Source: Terriglobales bacterium (GTDB taxonomy: Bacteria; Acidobacteriota; Terriglobia; Terriglobales; Acidobacteriaceae). Taken from it: 42,156 nt of DNA. The translations under genes and the position numbers were made by a program. A model generated the notes under the pieces. The model did not search any database, was not told the origin of the DNA, and worked only from the letters and a program-made list of their open reading frames with translations. How positions within the stretch are numbered: the first letter of the stretch is position 1; the number at the start of each line of letters is the position of its first letter. Below are positions 19,201 through 27,580 of the stretch, piece after piece. The stretch covers positions 1 to 42,156 of the forward strand of contig DASSIZ010000051.1 in the NCBI GenBank assembly GCA_035691485.1, read 5' to 3'.

Positions 19201-19393
19201 CCTGACCAATACGCTCAACGTGCGTTTCTTTAACACCGCCTACGGCGCATCGGATTTTTGCCCCGCCGGCGGCGCCGCCAACGGCTGCATAGGACCTCTA
19301 TTCAAGGAAGGTTCGCCGAACCCCGGCTATGGAACGCCTCGGGCAGTTTTCAATCCGCGGCAGATTCAATTGGCCGTCAAGCTGACGTTCTAA
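16259..19393 (+). CDS. TonB-dependent receptor with carboxypeptidase-regulatory-like N-domain
   Basis: Outer-membrane beta-barrel transporter of the large acidobacterial Oar-like group. The ATG at 16259 gives 1044 residues with a signal peptide (FLLVSILLACVLPLPAQ). Residues about 28-110 form the CarboxypepD-regulatory-like domain (VGGRVSDTTGAVVPNATV, TTGDYQLTAMPVGDY). The plug domain follows (LPVNGRQFIDFALLAPGV, GGIINIITKSGTN, VYEYFRNDAMDARS). The remaining 750 residues are barrel strands ending in IQLAVKLTF, with the terminal Phe typical of Bam substrates. The substrate is unknown; plant-polysaccharide or peptide uptake is often assumed for this group. The 268-base upstream gap holds only imperfect palindromes. 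Confidence 0.92.
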   Translation: MAKKLHFLLVSILLACVLPLPAQQVAVSVGGRVSDTTGAVVPNATVKAVNTQTGFSRNTTSSTTGDYQLTAMPVGDYRISAEAQGLKRMVRSVHLDIGANATIDFALPPGQVTQEINVEAQPEAVEPTRSMVSEVIAEREIETLPVNGRQFIDFALLAPGVTIGDTTSGSTDVIIEPVTKLSFAGQNIHYNFVAIDGADNMSTASGIQKTTPSQEAVKEFRVINSEYSTEAGRAVGGIINIITKSGTNQTHGSVYEYFRNDAMDARSILASPGLDKLRQNQFGFTLGGPIRKDKTFYFGNYEGQRRRESPFYNSIILANLPAINRVKTQFYHLAPENLNVTRNTDYDNMLFRLDHTFNERHNMFVRYFFNDQRATNLSPLNDGFDLPSGFKDNNFRDQSLVASLTSSLSRTLVNELRVQYAHRYFNFPTDTTQPHLEVSNTFTLGVNRGNPDYYEEGRWEVVDNVTKAWGKHTLSFGGNFDHVNTIESFPLFYPFEADFPSLSAFLGTDCLFGPAVPSLCGTAANPIPHPFVIFFERFNAANGFNETSFNTSVFTGQRISQAVRNQARGELGHTYEGLYIQDKWHATDRLTMNYGLRWEGETWPSIALDSPMKNFDPRAGFSYSLGTSHNVILRGGAGLFHGTIPSPLLMCQIPSCGGLSKYPGRENIQDGLNSTTRLSAFGSDPLSMNIALGGILNGNYPLLIPSPFPGAPPSVALDATVVRFAQKHKPPYGEQASLGLEFEPFHDAILDVSYLHVRGIHLGSFYNVNQPNPSGQLLMHDSNGNTGLKNMYCANFPCFPDVGSGIIPNIRTFPFAIDFEADSKWDSRWDGLLVNFNKRMSKHVAGGISYTWSHGIDNGPNPSFVLIPQDSSNFRAERASSADDVRHRFVANMTLQGPTHVNPLVNGFQFSFILTLESPHYFTKFAGFDANGDIFGNNDRVGIEARNTFKGDSYKAADVRLSRTFAFSERTHLEAMAEAFNLTNTLNVRFFNTAYGASDFCPAGGAANGCIGPLFKEGSPNPGYGTPRAVFNPRQIQLAVKLTF

Positions 19394-19469
19394 GATCACG
19401 GATTTTCGTGTGCTGGAGTGCCGCGCTCATAGGGGCCACGCGTAAGTCAATTCAATCAAGGAGTGTGTT

Positions 19470-19826
19470 ATGGCCGCGAATCCTCTCCCCAATCCCGAGC
19501 TTGACCTGGCTACCGATCACATACCGGGCGGGACCATCGTTCACTGCAAGGGAAGAATAACTTCAGAAACGACAGAACACCTCAAGACGTCCGTCAAGCC
19601 TCTTTTTGAACAAGGCAAAACGTTGGTGTTGGACTTGACTGATGTGAGTTACATGGACAGCTCGGGCTTGGGCACTATCGTCGGAATGTACATTTCGGCG
19701 AAAACTGCCCACTGCCGGTTGAAGCTCGTCAACTTGAACCAGCGTTTGAAGGAGCTATTCAGCATTACCAGGTTGGGCGAGGTAATGTCGGAAGGACGCG
19801 ACCCGAACGATTTCGGCATTCCGTAA
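19470..19826 (+). CDS. STAS-domain anti-sigma factor antagonist
   Basis: SpoIIAA/RsbV-type switch protein: when dephosphorylated it binds an anti-sigma kinase and frees a sigma factor. In 118 residues the STAS fold is complete: TIVHCKGRITSETTEHLK, LVLDLTDVSYMDSSGLGTIVGMY and LKLVNLNQRLKELFSITRL. Ser64 in MDSSGLG aligns with the phosphorylated serine of SpoIIAA. AAGGAG lies 7 bases upstream of the ATG. No cognate RsbW-like kinase or sigma factor is in the window. It follows the TonB receptor by 76 bases, perhaps without coupling. Confidence 0.92.
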   Translation: MAANPLPNPELDLATDHIPGGTIVHCKGRITSETTEHLKTSVKPLFEQGKTLVLDLTDVSYMDSSGLGTIVGMYISAKTAHCRLKLVNLNQRLKELFSITRLGEVMSEGRDPNDFGIP

Positions 19827-19866
19827 TTGTGGGACCGCTAGAGGAGTTTTCGAATATGTCCTCACT

Positions 19867-20307
19867 CTAATTTGGAGACGACCTCTGTTCTCGCGCCATG
19901 GACCGCTGGTCTCGATTCGCAGCCACGCTCGCAACTGGATAGTCCCTGCAATCGTGCGCCTCGAACACGCGACAAGCTTGGTAAGCATCTTGCTCATGCA
20001 CACGGTTGGTTTGCGGGTTCTTGATCTGGTAAAGCCACGCACATTGGCTGCATCGAAAGCTGTCGATGACCGCTTCGTCGTGTCGACACTGGGGGAGAAT
20101 GGAGCGCACTGAGAACGGGTTTCTCGTGAAACTCCGGTTAGCGCGTTCGTGAAGCCGCTGAGTCAACCACGCGATTGCCAACTTTGCTTCGACGCAATTT
20201 GTGTCCTTGCATGTGGCGTATCCATTCGCATCGGCGTGTTGGGCGTGTGATTTCTCAAGCAGAAGCCTGAGAGACTCGATTTCTTCGGCTGCGATGCTTG
20301 AAGCCAT
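19867..20307 (-). CDS. Hypothetical Cys-rich protein
   Basis: 146 residues from the ATG at 20307 (MASSIAAEEIESLRLLL), which has a GGAG about 7 bases upstream; the open frame further upstream to 20583 looks non-coding. An N-terminal helix is followed by AEDxxC-like segments: YATCKDTNCVEAKLAIAWL, then CRHDEAVIDSFRCSQCAWLYQ and ACRVFEAHDCRDY. The CxxC (FRCSQC) and the other Cys/His pairs suggest a small zinc-binding fold, but I know no named family. Convergent with the STAS gene. Confidence 0.62.
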   Translation of the reverse strand: MASSIAAEEIESLRLLLEKSHAQHADANGYATCKDTNCVEAKLAIAWLTQRLHERANRSFTRNPFSVRSILPQCRHDEAVIDSFRCSQCAWLYQIKNPQTNRVHEQDAYQACRVFEAHDCRDYPVASVAANRDQRSMAREQRSSPN

Positions 20308-21108
20308 GGGAAACTCCGGCTGGAAACTTTCAATGCCATGGGATTGTCCAACTCCACCCGGAATTGCTTCTGTGCAAAATTGAACACTTTTCTGATTATT
20401 GAGAAATCGCCATCTCACAAGAAATTGCCGAGCCCATCCCCCGGCGTCCCGATTTTCCCGGCGATCCCGACTCAGGGACTTGCTGATTCTTGCGATTGCT
20501 GAACTTGTCGCTAAGGGGACATTGCCTCGAACTCGGCGCAGTCCGTGAAGTAGAGGCGATCCAAGAGGTGAACCGCGCTGCATCTGGCAGGATGATCGCG
20601 GAAGCAGTCGTCATTTTTTCACAAGTTTTCCACGTCGGATTTTTCCACATTGCTGTGGAGAACTCTGTGAAAAATCGCGCCTCTCGCGCGCTACCGGCCG
20701 AGCAGCTAATGAGTTCAACACTTTGCACTGCGATGGATGACGTGGTTTCCTCAGTGGCGTGTTCTACGCTTTCGGCATCTTGTCAGTGATCGCCGTCACG
20801 TTTCATGGTGAAGAGATTCTTTCTCGTCGATAAGCCGTCGATCTGCGCAGTGTGTTGTTCAGATGTCGTCCGGGGGCAATATCCACCAACTCTGCTACGC
20901 GATCTGACAGCGTGCTGAATCGGTGTGATTGTTCGCCGCTACCGATAATGTCAACATTGATGACAAGCAGGCAACTCCACGCCAAGATGCGCCGTCCGAC
21001 AGATTCAGGCAGGTTCCCCACCGGCTCGTACCCACTCTGGCCAGAGTACGAACTGCATCACGCCTATCGTCAGCGCGGTATTAGTTGCCGGACCCAAGAG
21101 GCGGCACT
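20308..21108. other. Gene-poor stretch, about 800 bp
   Basis: No open frame here looks like a gene: the available frames on both strands are short, mutually overlapping and lack ribosome-binding sites or recognisable motifs. The stretch holds an AT-rich patch (about 20376-20407) and the DnaA-box-like cluster at 20615-20674. The part from 20700 to 21108 contains nothing I can name. Confidence 0.6.
20615..20674. other. Cluster of five DnaA-box-like 9-mers
   Basis: Against the consensus TTWTNCACA, the plus strand has TTTTTCACA (20615-20623), TTTTCCACG (20626-20634, one mismatch) and TTTTCCACA (20641-20649). The minus strand has TTCTCCACA (20654-20662, one mismatch) and TTTTTCACA (20666-20674). 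Three are exact matches. The converging arrangement TTTTCCACA / TGTGGAGAA / TGTGAAAAA resembles the core of many chromosomal origins. No dnaA, dnaN or other origin-linked gene is in the window, so it may be an origin, a DnaA-titration site or a relic. Confidence 0.5.
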
Positions 21109-21384
21109 GTGTCGTCGAGCCGATTTGAATTCGGAGCAGACCAGCGCAAGCAGATCGTGCCAGCTTCGATCCCGCGCACACGACTGTTCAGAGGCGACCT
21201 GTTCGCCGAAATCATCCAAGACCGCCGCAGCCACCCTGCTCTATTCTTCGCGATAGTGCAAAGGCACGGTTCGACCGAAATCCTCATGTTGGGACAATTC
21301 CGCTCGCGATCGAAAGCTCAGGCGGCGGCGAGGCAGTTCATGGCTGATTATTCGAGGCGAAGTAAAGGCCAACGTGCAGCTTAG
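21109..21384 (+). CDS. Small hypothetical protein
   Basis: 91 residues if started at the GTG at 21109; a TTG at 21085, just after an in-frame stop, is the only earlier start. The C-terminal half reads as a structured domain: HPALFFAIVQRHGSTEILMLGQF then SKAQAAARQFMADY, a strand-strand-helix pattern that I have seen in small acidobacterial hypothetical proteins. The N-terminal half is basic and featureless. No operon partner. A real gene is likely but the start is uncertain. Confidence 0.45.
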   Translation: MSSSRFEFGADQRKQIVPASIPRTRLFRGDLFAEIIQDRRSHPALFFAIVQRHGSTEILMLGQFRSRSKAQAAARQFMADYSRRSKGQRAA

Positions 21385-21955
21385 CTGAGGAAGATTGCCA
21401 TGGCCGGAGTGAGGACGCAATACGCCTTCCCGGGGCGGTTTGGAGCAGGCCGACACGCGCCCCTAGTGCCACACCGGCGGTCACAATTACCAACAAGAAC
21501 TGTGTAAACAACTGAAAAATACAGAGCTGATAGTAACCGGACCTGTAAGCCAAATTATATAAAGCCGTTTCCAGCTAAATTCCTGCCGGACTGCTGTTTA
21601 GGTTCCAAACAACGCGATTACAGCGGCTTGCGTCGATTCTCGTAACAGGACCCACCACCTCGCTCCACTGCGAATGCCTGAGGCGCTCGGTCAAGGGTTA
21701 CTGGGAGGAAGTAGGACGCTCAGGATTTCGCAAGCCTGTAGACGCAAAGGGCGCGATACCAGCGTTCCAAAACGCCGGATTCCTATGCCTGATGAATCAT
21801 GTACCTCATTATCTGTCAATGACTTGCGGTTCTGTTCATTGGCGAGGAAGACAGGCGGCATCTGCCAAGAGTGTCCCTCCGAAACCTTGCCTTCGCTCAC
21901 CATTGAACTACTCTGTTTCGCAAAACGGGGGAATCCATTTTGAGAGGGGGGAGCG
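21385..21955. other. Non-coding leader upstream of the S53 peptidase
   Basis: About 570 bases without a convincing gene; lower in GC than its surroundings in the first half. It contains the rnpB 3'-end copy at 21537-21556. The later part could be a long 5' leader for the peptidase gene. I could not fold it into any riboswitch class I know. Confidence 0.5.
21537..21556. repeat. Displaced copy of the rnpB 3' end (possible attachment site)
   Basis: CCGGACCTGTAAGCC followed by A-AATT matches 25870-25889, the 3' end of rnpB, at 19 of 20 positions and in the same orientation. The two copies are 4.3 kb apart, and this one lies downstream of rnpB with respect to rnpB transcription. That is the geometry left when an element integrates at the 3' end of an RNA gene. 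No recombinase gene remains between the copies. Confidence 0.6.
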
Positions 21956-24900
21956 GTGATCCATAAATTGGGAGTCGCGTCCGTCGTTGTTGCCCTTTTC
22001 CTCGCTGTTCCTTGCGCCACCGCGCAAGTCGAATCAGGACTTCGCTCTCGCCCTGGGGTCGTCCAGGCGGTTCAAGAATCAGACCGAATCGCGCTGCCCG
22101 GAAACGTGCGTCCCGAGGCGATGCCTGAAAACGACCGCGGAAGAGTGCCGGACTCGCTGCCCTTGGAGCACATGCTGCTCCAACTAAAGCGCTCCCCCGA
22201 ACAAGAAGCGGCCCTCCAGCAATTCATTGACGAGCTCCACACCCAGGGCTCGCCGAATTTTCATCACTGGCTGACTGCCCAGGAATTCGGCGAAAGGTAC
22301 GGTGTTGCACCGTCAGACCTGGACGCTGTTACCGCGTGGCTCGAGTCCCACGGTTTCCAAGTCAACGTGGTTTACCCGAGTGGCATGCTCATTGATTTTT
22401 CCGGCACTGCCGGCCAGGTGGGCGCGGCATTCCAGACGGAGATACATCACATCGAGTTTAAAGGCGAGCGGCACCTCGCCAACATGAGCGACCCGCGCGT
22501 ACCCGCCGCTCTCGCCCCGGTGATCTCCGGCGTCGTTTCGCTGCACGATTTTCGCCCGCACGCCTTGCATCGCATGCGCAGAGTAAAACCAGAATTCACT
22601 TTTACAGATTTCCTTGGCGGAATTAACTACGCTGTGGTTCCCGCAGATTTGGCCACGATCTACAACCTGAATCCTGTCTTTGCCTCCGGCATTTCCGGCC
22701 AGGGGCAGACTATCGTTCTGATCGAGGACACAGACGTCTACCGCGCCGCCGACTGGAGCACATTCCGCTCGACATTCGGCCTCAGCAAGTACAGTTCAGC
22801 CTCATTCACGCAGGTGCATCCGCCGGCGCCAGCTCCTACCAACAACTGTGGCGCACCCGGTGTTATTGCGCCCAACGACGCGGAAGCCATCCTTGACGCG
22901 GAATGGGCCAGCGCGGCTGCGCCCAGCGCCGCGATTGAGATGGCCGCTTGTGCGGATACCAGCACCACCTTCGGCGGTCTCATCGCTCTCCAGAACTTGA
23001 TCAACGCAAGCACGGCGCCGCCGTCGATTATGAGCATCAGCTACGGCCAGTGCGAGACCGTGAACGGAGCGGCCGCCAATGCCGCCTATAACTCGGCTTA
23101 TCAGCAAGCGGTCGCCGAGGGCGTATCCATCTTCGTAGCCGCCGGCGACAGCGGCGCTGCCGGATGCGACAACAGCGCCGCCGAAGCCACACACGGCATC
23201 GGCGTCAACGCCTTCGCTTCGACTCCCTACAACGTTGCCGTCGGCGGCACCGATTTCAGCGATACCTTCGACGGCACCAACGATACCTACTGGAGCCTCG
23301 GGAACACGGCAGACTTCGGCTCCGCGCTTTTCTATATTCCCGAAATCCCGTGGAACGATTCCTGCGCCGGCGGGTTGCTGTCCGCTTATCTTGGCTATTT
23401 CCCCACTTACGGTCCGAGCAGCCTTTGCAACGATCCGCTCTTTGGCTCTTTCTTTATGACTACGGTGGCCGGCGGCGGCGGTCCCAGCCAATGCGCCACG
23501 GGTACGCCCTCGACCAGCGGCGTGGTGAGCGGTTCCTGTGCGGGATGGCCGAAGCCCTCCTGGCAATCTGTGTTCGGCAACCCCAGCGACGGTGTGCGCG
23601 ACACACCCGACGTCTCACTGTTTGCTGCCGACGGCCTATGGAGCCATTTCTATATTTTCTGCTGGTCGGACACGGCAAACGGCGGCGCCGCTTGCGGCAG
23701 TGACCCCAGCACCTGGTCGGGCGCGGGCGGTACTTCGTTCTCATCGCCGATCTTGGCCGGGATCCAGGCGCTCATCAATCAAAAGGCGGGAGGCCCGCAG
23801 GGCAATCCAGCCCCCGTTTACTATCAGCTCGCCGCTGCCGAATATGGCTCCGCCGGCAGCACGGTTTGCATTTCATCCAACGGCACAGGAGTGTCCCCGA
23901 ACTGCACCTTCTACGACGTCACCTTCGGCGACATGGACGTGAGCTGTGTCGGCCCCAACTGCTATCTGGGTGGCGGCTCGGTTGGCGTGCTCTCCACTTC
24001 CAACGCAGCGTTCGCCCCTGCTTATGGCACAACGACCGGCTGGGACTTTGCCACGGGCATTGGCACGATCAACGCCGCCAACTTGGTAAACAACTGGCCA
24101 GTGTCGGGGCCACCGCAGGACTTCACGATCTCGGCGTCGCCCGCCAGCTTAAGCATTACGCAGGGCGACAGCGGGTCCAGCACCATCAGCATCACTCCGC
24201 AAAATGGTTTCAGTGGCAGCGTCAGCTTTGCCGCCTCCGGTCTGCCCAGCGGCGTGACTGCGTCTTTCGATCCGGCCAGTGCGACAACCAGCAGCACCCT
24301 GAAGCTTACCGTCTCCAGCACCGCTGCTACTGGCACGGCAAATGTGACCATCACCGGCACATCCGGCAGCCTGACACGACAGGCTCAACTCACTATTACC
24401 GTCAATCCAGCAGCCAGTTTCACACTATCGGCTTCGCCGAGCGCGCTGAACGTTATTCAGGGAGGCCAGGGCTCCAGCACGGTTACCGTCAATCCCCTGA
24501 GCGGTTTTAGTGGTACCGTGGCGCTCTCCGCCTCCGGTTTACCCAGCGGCGTAACCGCGTCTTTCAATCCGGCCAGCACTACCACCAGCAGCACCCTGAC
24601 GCTTGCCGCATCTGAAACTGCTGCTGTCGGTACAGCCACCGTGACCGTTACCGGCACCTCTGGCAGCTTGACCCAGCAAGCGCAGATCTCCCTTTCGGTT
24701 AATCCAGCGCCCAGCTACACGCTTTCTGCATCGCCGGGTTCGTTGACCATAGTCCAGGGGAGTCAGGGTTTCAGCACCATTGCGATTACTCCGCTGAACG
24801 GCTTCAGCGGTACCGTCGCGCTGTCCGCCTCCGGTTTGCCTGGCGGGGTGACCGCGTCATTCAATCCGGCCACTGCCGCAACCAGCAGTACGCTGACGTT

Positions 24901-25600
24901 TGCCGCTTCCGGCACGGCTGCCATCGGCACGACCGTCGTGACCATTACCGGCACCTCGGGCAGCCTGACGCGGCAAACGCAGATAACTCTTACTGTTAAT
25001 CCGCCGCCGAGTTACACACTTTCTGCTTCGCCGAGCTCGCTGAACGTTATTCAGGGAGGCCAGAGCTCCAGCACGATTACCATCAATCCCCTGAACGGCT
25101 TCAGCGGTACCGTCGCGCTGTCCGCCTCCGGTTTACCCAGCGGCGTGACTGCGTCCTTCAACCCGGCCAGTACCACGGGTACAAGCACGCTGACCTTCAC
25201 CGCCGGCGCGACCGCCGTCACCGGGAGTGTCATTGTTACCATCACTGGGACGTCGGGTAGCTTGACTGCGTCCACTACGATTTCTCTCACCGTGACGCTC
25301 GCACCGGACTTTTATCTTTCGGCCTCACCTACGAGTATGAGCATTGCACGTGGCAGCCAACAGACCACGAACATTACCGTCGTGCCTGTGAACGGCTTCA
25401 ACAGTAATGTGACATTCTCTGTCTCAGGATTGCCAAAAGGCGTGTCGGCCGCTTTCACTCCAAATCCGGCCACGTCCACGAGCACGTTGACGTTGACTAC
25501 GAGCAACGGGGCCAACGTGGGAACGTCTACTGTCACGATTACCGGTGCTTCGGGCGCTTTGAGACATCAGACAACGATCAGTCTTACGGTCCACCGCTGA
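21956..25600 (+). CDS. Secreted S53 family peptidase (sedolisin/kumamolisin-like) with five Ig-like repeats
   Basis: Serine-carboxyl endopeptidase, exported and probably active at low pH. 1214 residues from a GTG at 21956, preceded by AGGGGGGAG. Signal peptide 1-24 (VVALFLAVPCATAQ). An activation prodomain spans about 60-205 (FIDELHTQGSPNFHHWLTAQEF). The catalytic domain spans about 225-715: Glu310 and Asp314 in the ExxxD motif AEAILDAEW, oxyanion Asp398 in VAAGDSG, and nucleophile Ser594 in GGTSFSSP. Residues about 721-1214 are five 99-residue Ig-like repeats, probably for surface or substrate attachment. No neighbour suggests a substrate. It is enclosed by the rnpB 3'-end repeats. Confidence 0.93.
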   Translation: MIHKLGVASVVVALFLAVPCATAQVESGLRSRPGVVQAVQESDRIALPGNVRPEAMPENDRGRVPDSLPLEHMLLQLKRSPEQEAALQQFIDELHTQGSPNFHHWLTAQEFGERYGVAPSDLDAVTAWLESHGFQVNVVYPSGMLIDFSGTAGQVGAAFQTEIHHIEFKGERHLANMSDPRVPAALAPVISGVVSLHDFRPHALHRMRRVKPEFTFTDFLGGINYAVVPADLATIYNLNPVFASGISGQGQTIVLIEDTDVYRAADWSTFRSTFGLSKYSSASFTQVHPPAPAPTNNCGAPGVIAPNDAEAILDAEWASAAAPSAAIEMAACADTSTTFGGLIALQNLINASTAPPSIMSISYGQCETVNGAAANAAYNSAYQQAVAEGVSIFVAAGDSGAAGCDNSAAEATHGIGVNAFASTPYNVAVGGTDFSDTFDGTNDTYWSLGNTADFGSALFYIPEIPWNDSCAGGLLSAYLGYFPTYGPSSLCNDPLFGSFFMTTVAGGGGPSQCATGTPSTSGVVSGSCAGWPKPSWQSVFGNPSDGVRDTPDVSLFAADGLWSHFYIFCWSDTANGGAACGSDPSTWSGAGGTSFSSPILAGIQALINQKAGGPQGNPAPVYYQLAAAEYGSAGSTVCISSNGTGVSPNCTFYDVTFGDMDVSCVGPNCYLGGGSVGVLSTSNAAFAPAYGTTTGWDFATGIGTINAANLVNNWPVSGPPQDFTISASPASLSITQGDSGSSTISITPQNGFSGSVSFAASGLPSGVTASFDPASATTSSTLKLTVSSTAATGTANVTITGTSGSLTRQAQLTITVNPAASFTLSASPSALNVIQGGQGSSTVTVNPLSGFSGTVALSASGLPSGVTASFNPASTTTSSTLTLAASETAAVGTATVTVTGTSGSLTQQAQISLSVNPAPSYTLSASPGSLTIVQGSQGFSTIAITPLNGFSGTVALSASGLPGGVTASFNPATAATSSTLTFAASGTAAIGTTVVTITGTSGSLTRQTQITLTVNPPPSYTLSASPSSLNVIQGGQSSSTITINPLNGFSGTVALSASGLPSGVTASFNPASTTGTSTLTFTAGATAVTGSVIVTITGTSGSLTASTTISLTVTLAPDFYLSASPTSMSIARGSQQTTNITVVPVNGFNSNVTFSVSGLPKGVSAAFTPNPATSTSTLTLTTSNGANVGTSTVTITGASGALRHQTTISLTVHR
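24119..25597 (+). repeat. Five tandem 297-bp repeats encoding Ig-like domains
   Basis: Repeat units begin near 24119, 24416, 24713, 25010 and 25307, an exact 297-base period (99 codons). Each starts with a [FY]-x-[IL]-SASP motif and carries GFSG, ASGLP-x-GV-x-A-F-x-P and GTSGSL signatures. Units 2 and 4 share nearly identical nucleotide stretches (for example around 24443-24470 and 25040-25067), while unit 5 is the most divergent. This indicates duplication with later gene-conversion-like exchange. Confidence 0.88.
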
Positions 25601-25867
25601 GACGCAACCGGAGCTGCCACAGAGTACAGACTGTGAGCGGCGCCTTTTCGCACCCATGTCTTTTTGTTCGCGATGTATACGCGTGCTATCAACATCCGCA
25701 CATCGTCGCGGTGATCACGCTCCGTATAACGGGCTAACCGAAGTGATCATTAGGCGACGAGACTTGCCTCACCCAGCTCACAGTCTGCGGACCTAGAATT
25801 GTCTCTCATGCAGTGGACACTACGACGAGGCAGACAGATGTAAGTTGCCTTCAATGAATAGTTTGGC

Positions 25868-26244
25868 AGCCGGACCTGTAAGCCGAATTCTGTCCGCCCT
25901 TGCAGGCGGGACGGTCATTCCTCTGGGCCGCGCATCGCTGCACGGCTCTAGCGACCTACCCGGAAGTTTGACGCGCCGAGCCGGCACGCGCCGCCTTGCG
26001 GCGGCTCCTCCCCTATTTGGTCTTGCTCCGTGTGGGGTTTGCCCTGCCCCGCCCATTACTGGACGGGCGGTGCGCTCTTACCGCACCTTTTCACCCTTAC
26101 CCTTGCGGGCGGTATGTTTTCTGTGGCACTTTCCGTCGACCAGCCTTGAAGCCGGCCTCCCGGACGTTATCCGGCACACTGCTCTGCGGAGTTCGGACTT
26201 TCCTCTATCTCCCTTGCGAGCGACAGCGACCGTCCGGTCCGGCT
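25868..26244 (-). ncRNA. rnpB: RNase P RNA (bacterial class A)
   Basis: Catalytic RNA that matures tRNA 5' ends. On the minus strand the conserved blocks appear in order: GAGGAAAGTCCGAACTCC (P4 5' side and J3/4), AGAGCAGTGTGCCGGATAAC, ACAGAAAACATACCGCC, GGTAAGGGTGAAAAGGTGCG, GGTAAGAGCGCACCGC, AGAGGAATGACCGTCC (P4 3' side) and CAGAATTCGGCTTACAG. The terminal helix P1 closes with AGCCGGACC at the 5' end (26244) and GGTCCGGCT at the 3' end (25868). This gives about 377 nt, usual for class A. Ends are set by P1 pairing and could differ by a few bases. Confidence 0.95.
25870..25889. repeat. rnpB 3'-end copy of the direct repeat
   Basis: CCGGACCTGTAAGCC followed by G-AATT inside the 3' end of rnpB. 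Partner of 21537-21556 (19 of 20 identical, same orientation). Would be the attL-side core if the S53 peptidase segment arrived by site-specific integration. The 25601-25867 interval between the peptidase stop and rnpB carries nothing I recognise. Confidence 0.6.
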
Positions 26245-26256
26245 ACCAACTTGTTC

Positions 26257-26262
26257 ATTATA
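26257..26262 (-). promoter_or_regulatory. -10 element of rnpB promoter
   Basis: A perfect TATAAT on the minus strand, 12 bases upstream of the predicted rnpB 5' end, within an AT-rich patch. No convincing -35 hexamer is found 16-18 bases further upstream. Either the RNA begins a few bases before P1 or the promoter relies on other contacts. Confidence 0.5.
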
Positions 26263-26350
26263 TTTGATATCAGGCGGACCGGCCGACTCATCTGGAGCTT
26301 CCCTATCACGCTTTTCATCAATTCTCTAGTATCCTGAACCCAGTTTCCGC

Positions 26351-27580
<1,230 letters not shown>

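Noticed and set aside
20396-20789. Open frames of about 100 codons on both strands around 20.4-20.8 kb
   Set aside because: They overlap each other and the DnaA-box-like cluster, have no ribosome-binding site and show no recognisable protein pattern.
21741-21750. GACGCAAAGG resembling the core of a c-di-GMP-I (GEMM) riboswitch upstream of the S53 peptidase
   Set aside because: Only the 9-base core word is shared. The expected upstream GGGCAAACC-like segment, the GNRA tetraloop hairpin and the second helix are not found.
25820-26267. Open frames on both strands overlapping 25820-26267
   Set aside because: They coincide with the RNase P RNA gene, whose conserved blocks explain the sequence. 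The frames are incidental to a structured GC-rich RNA.
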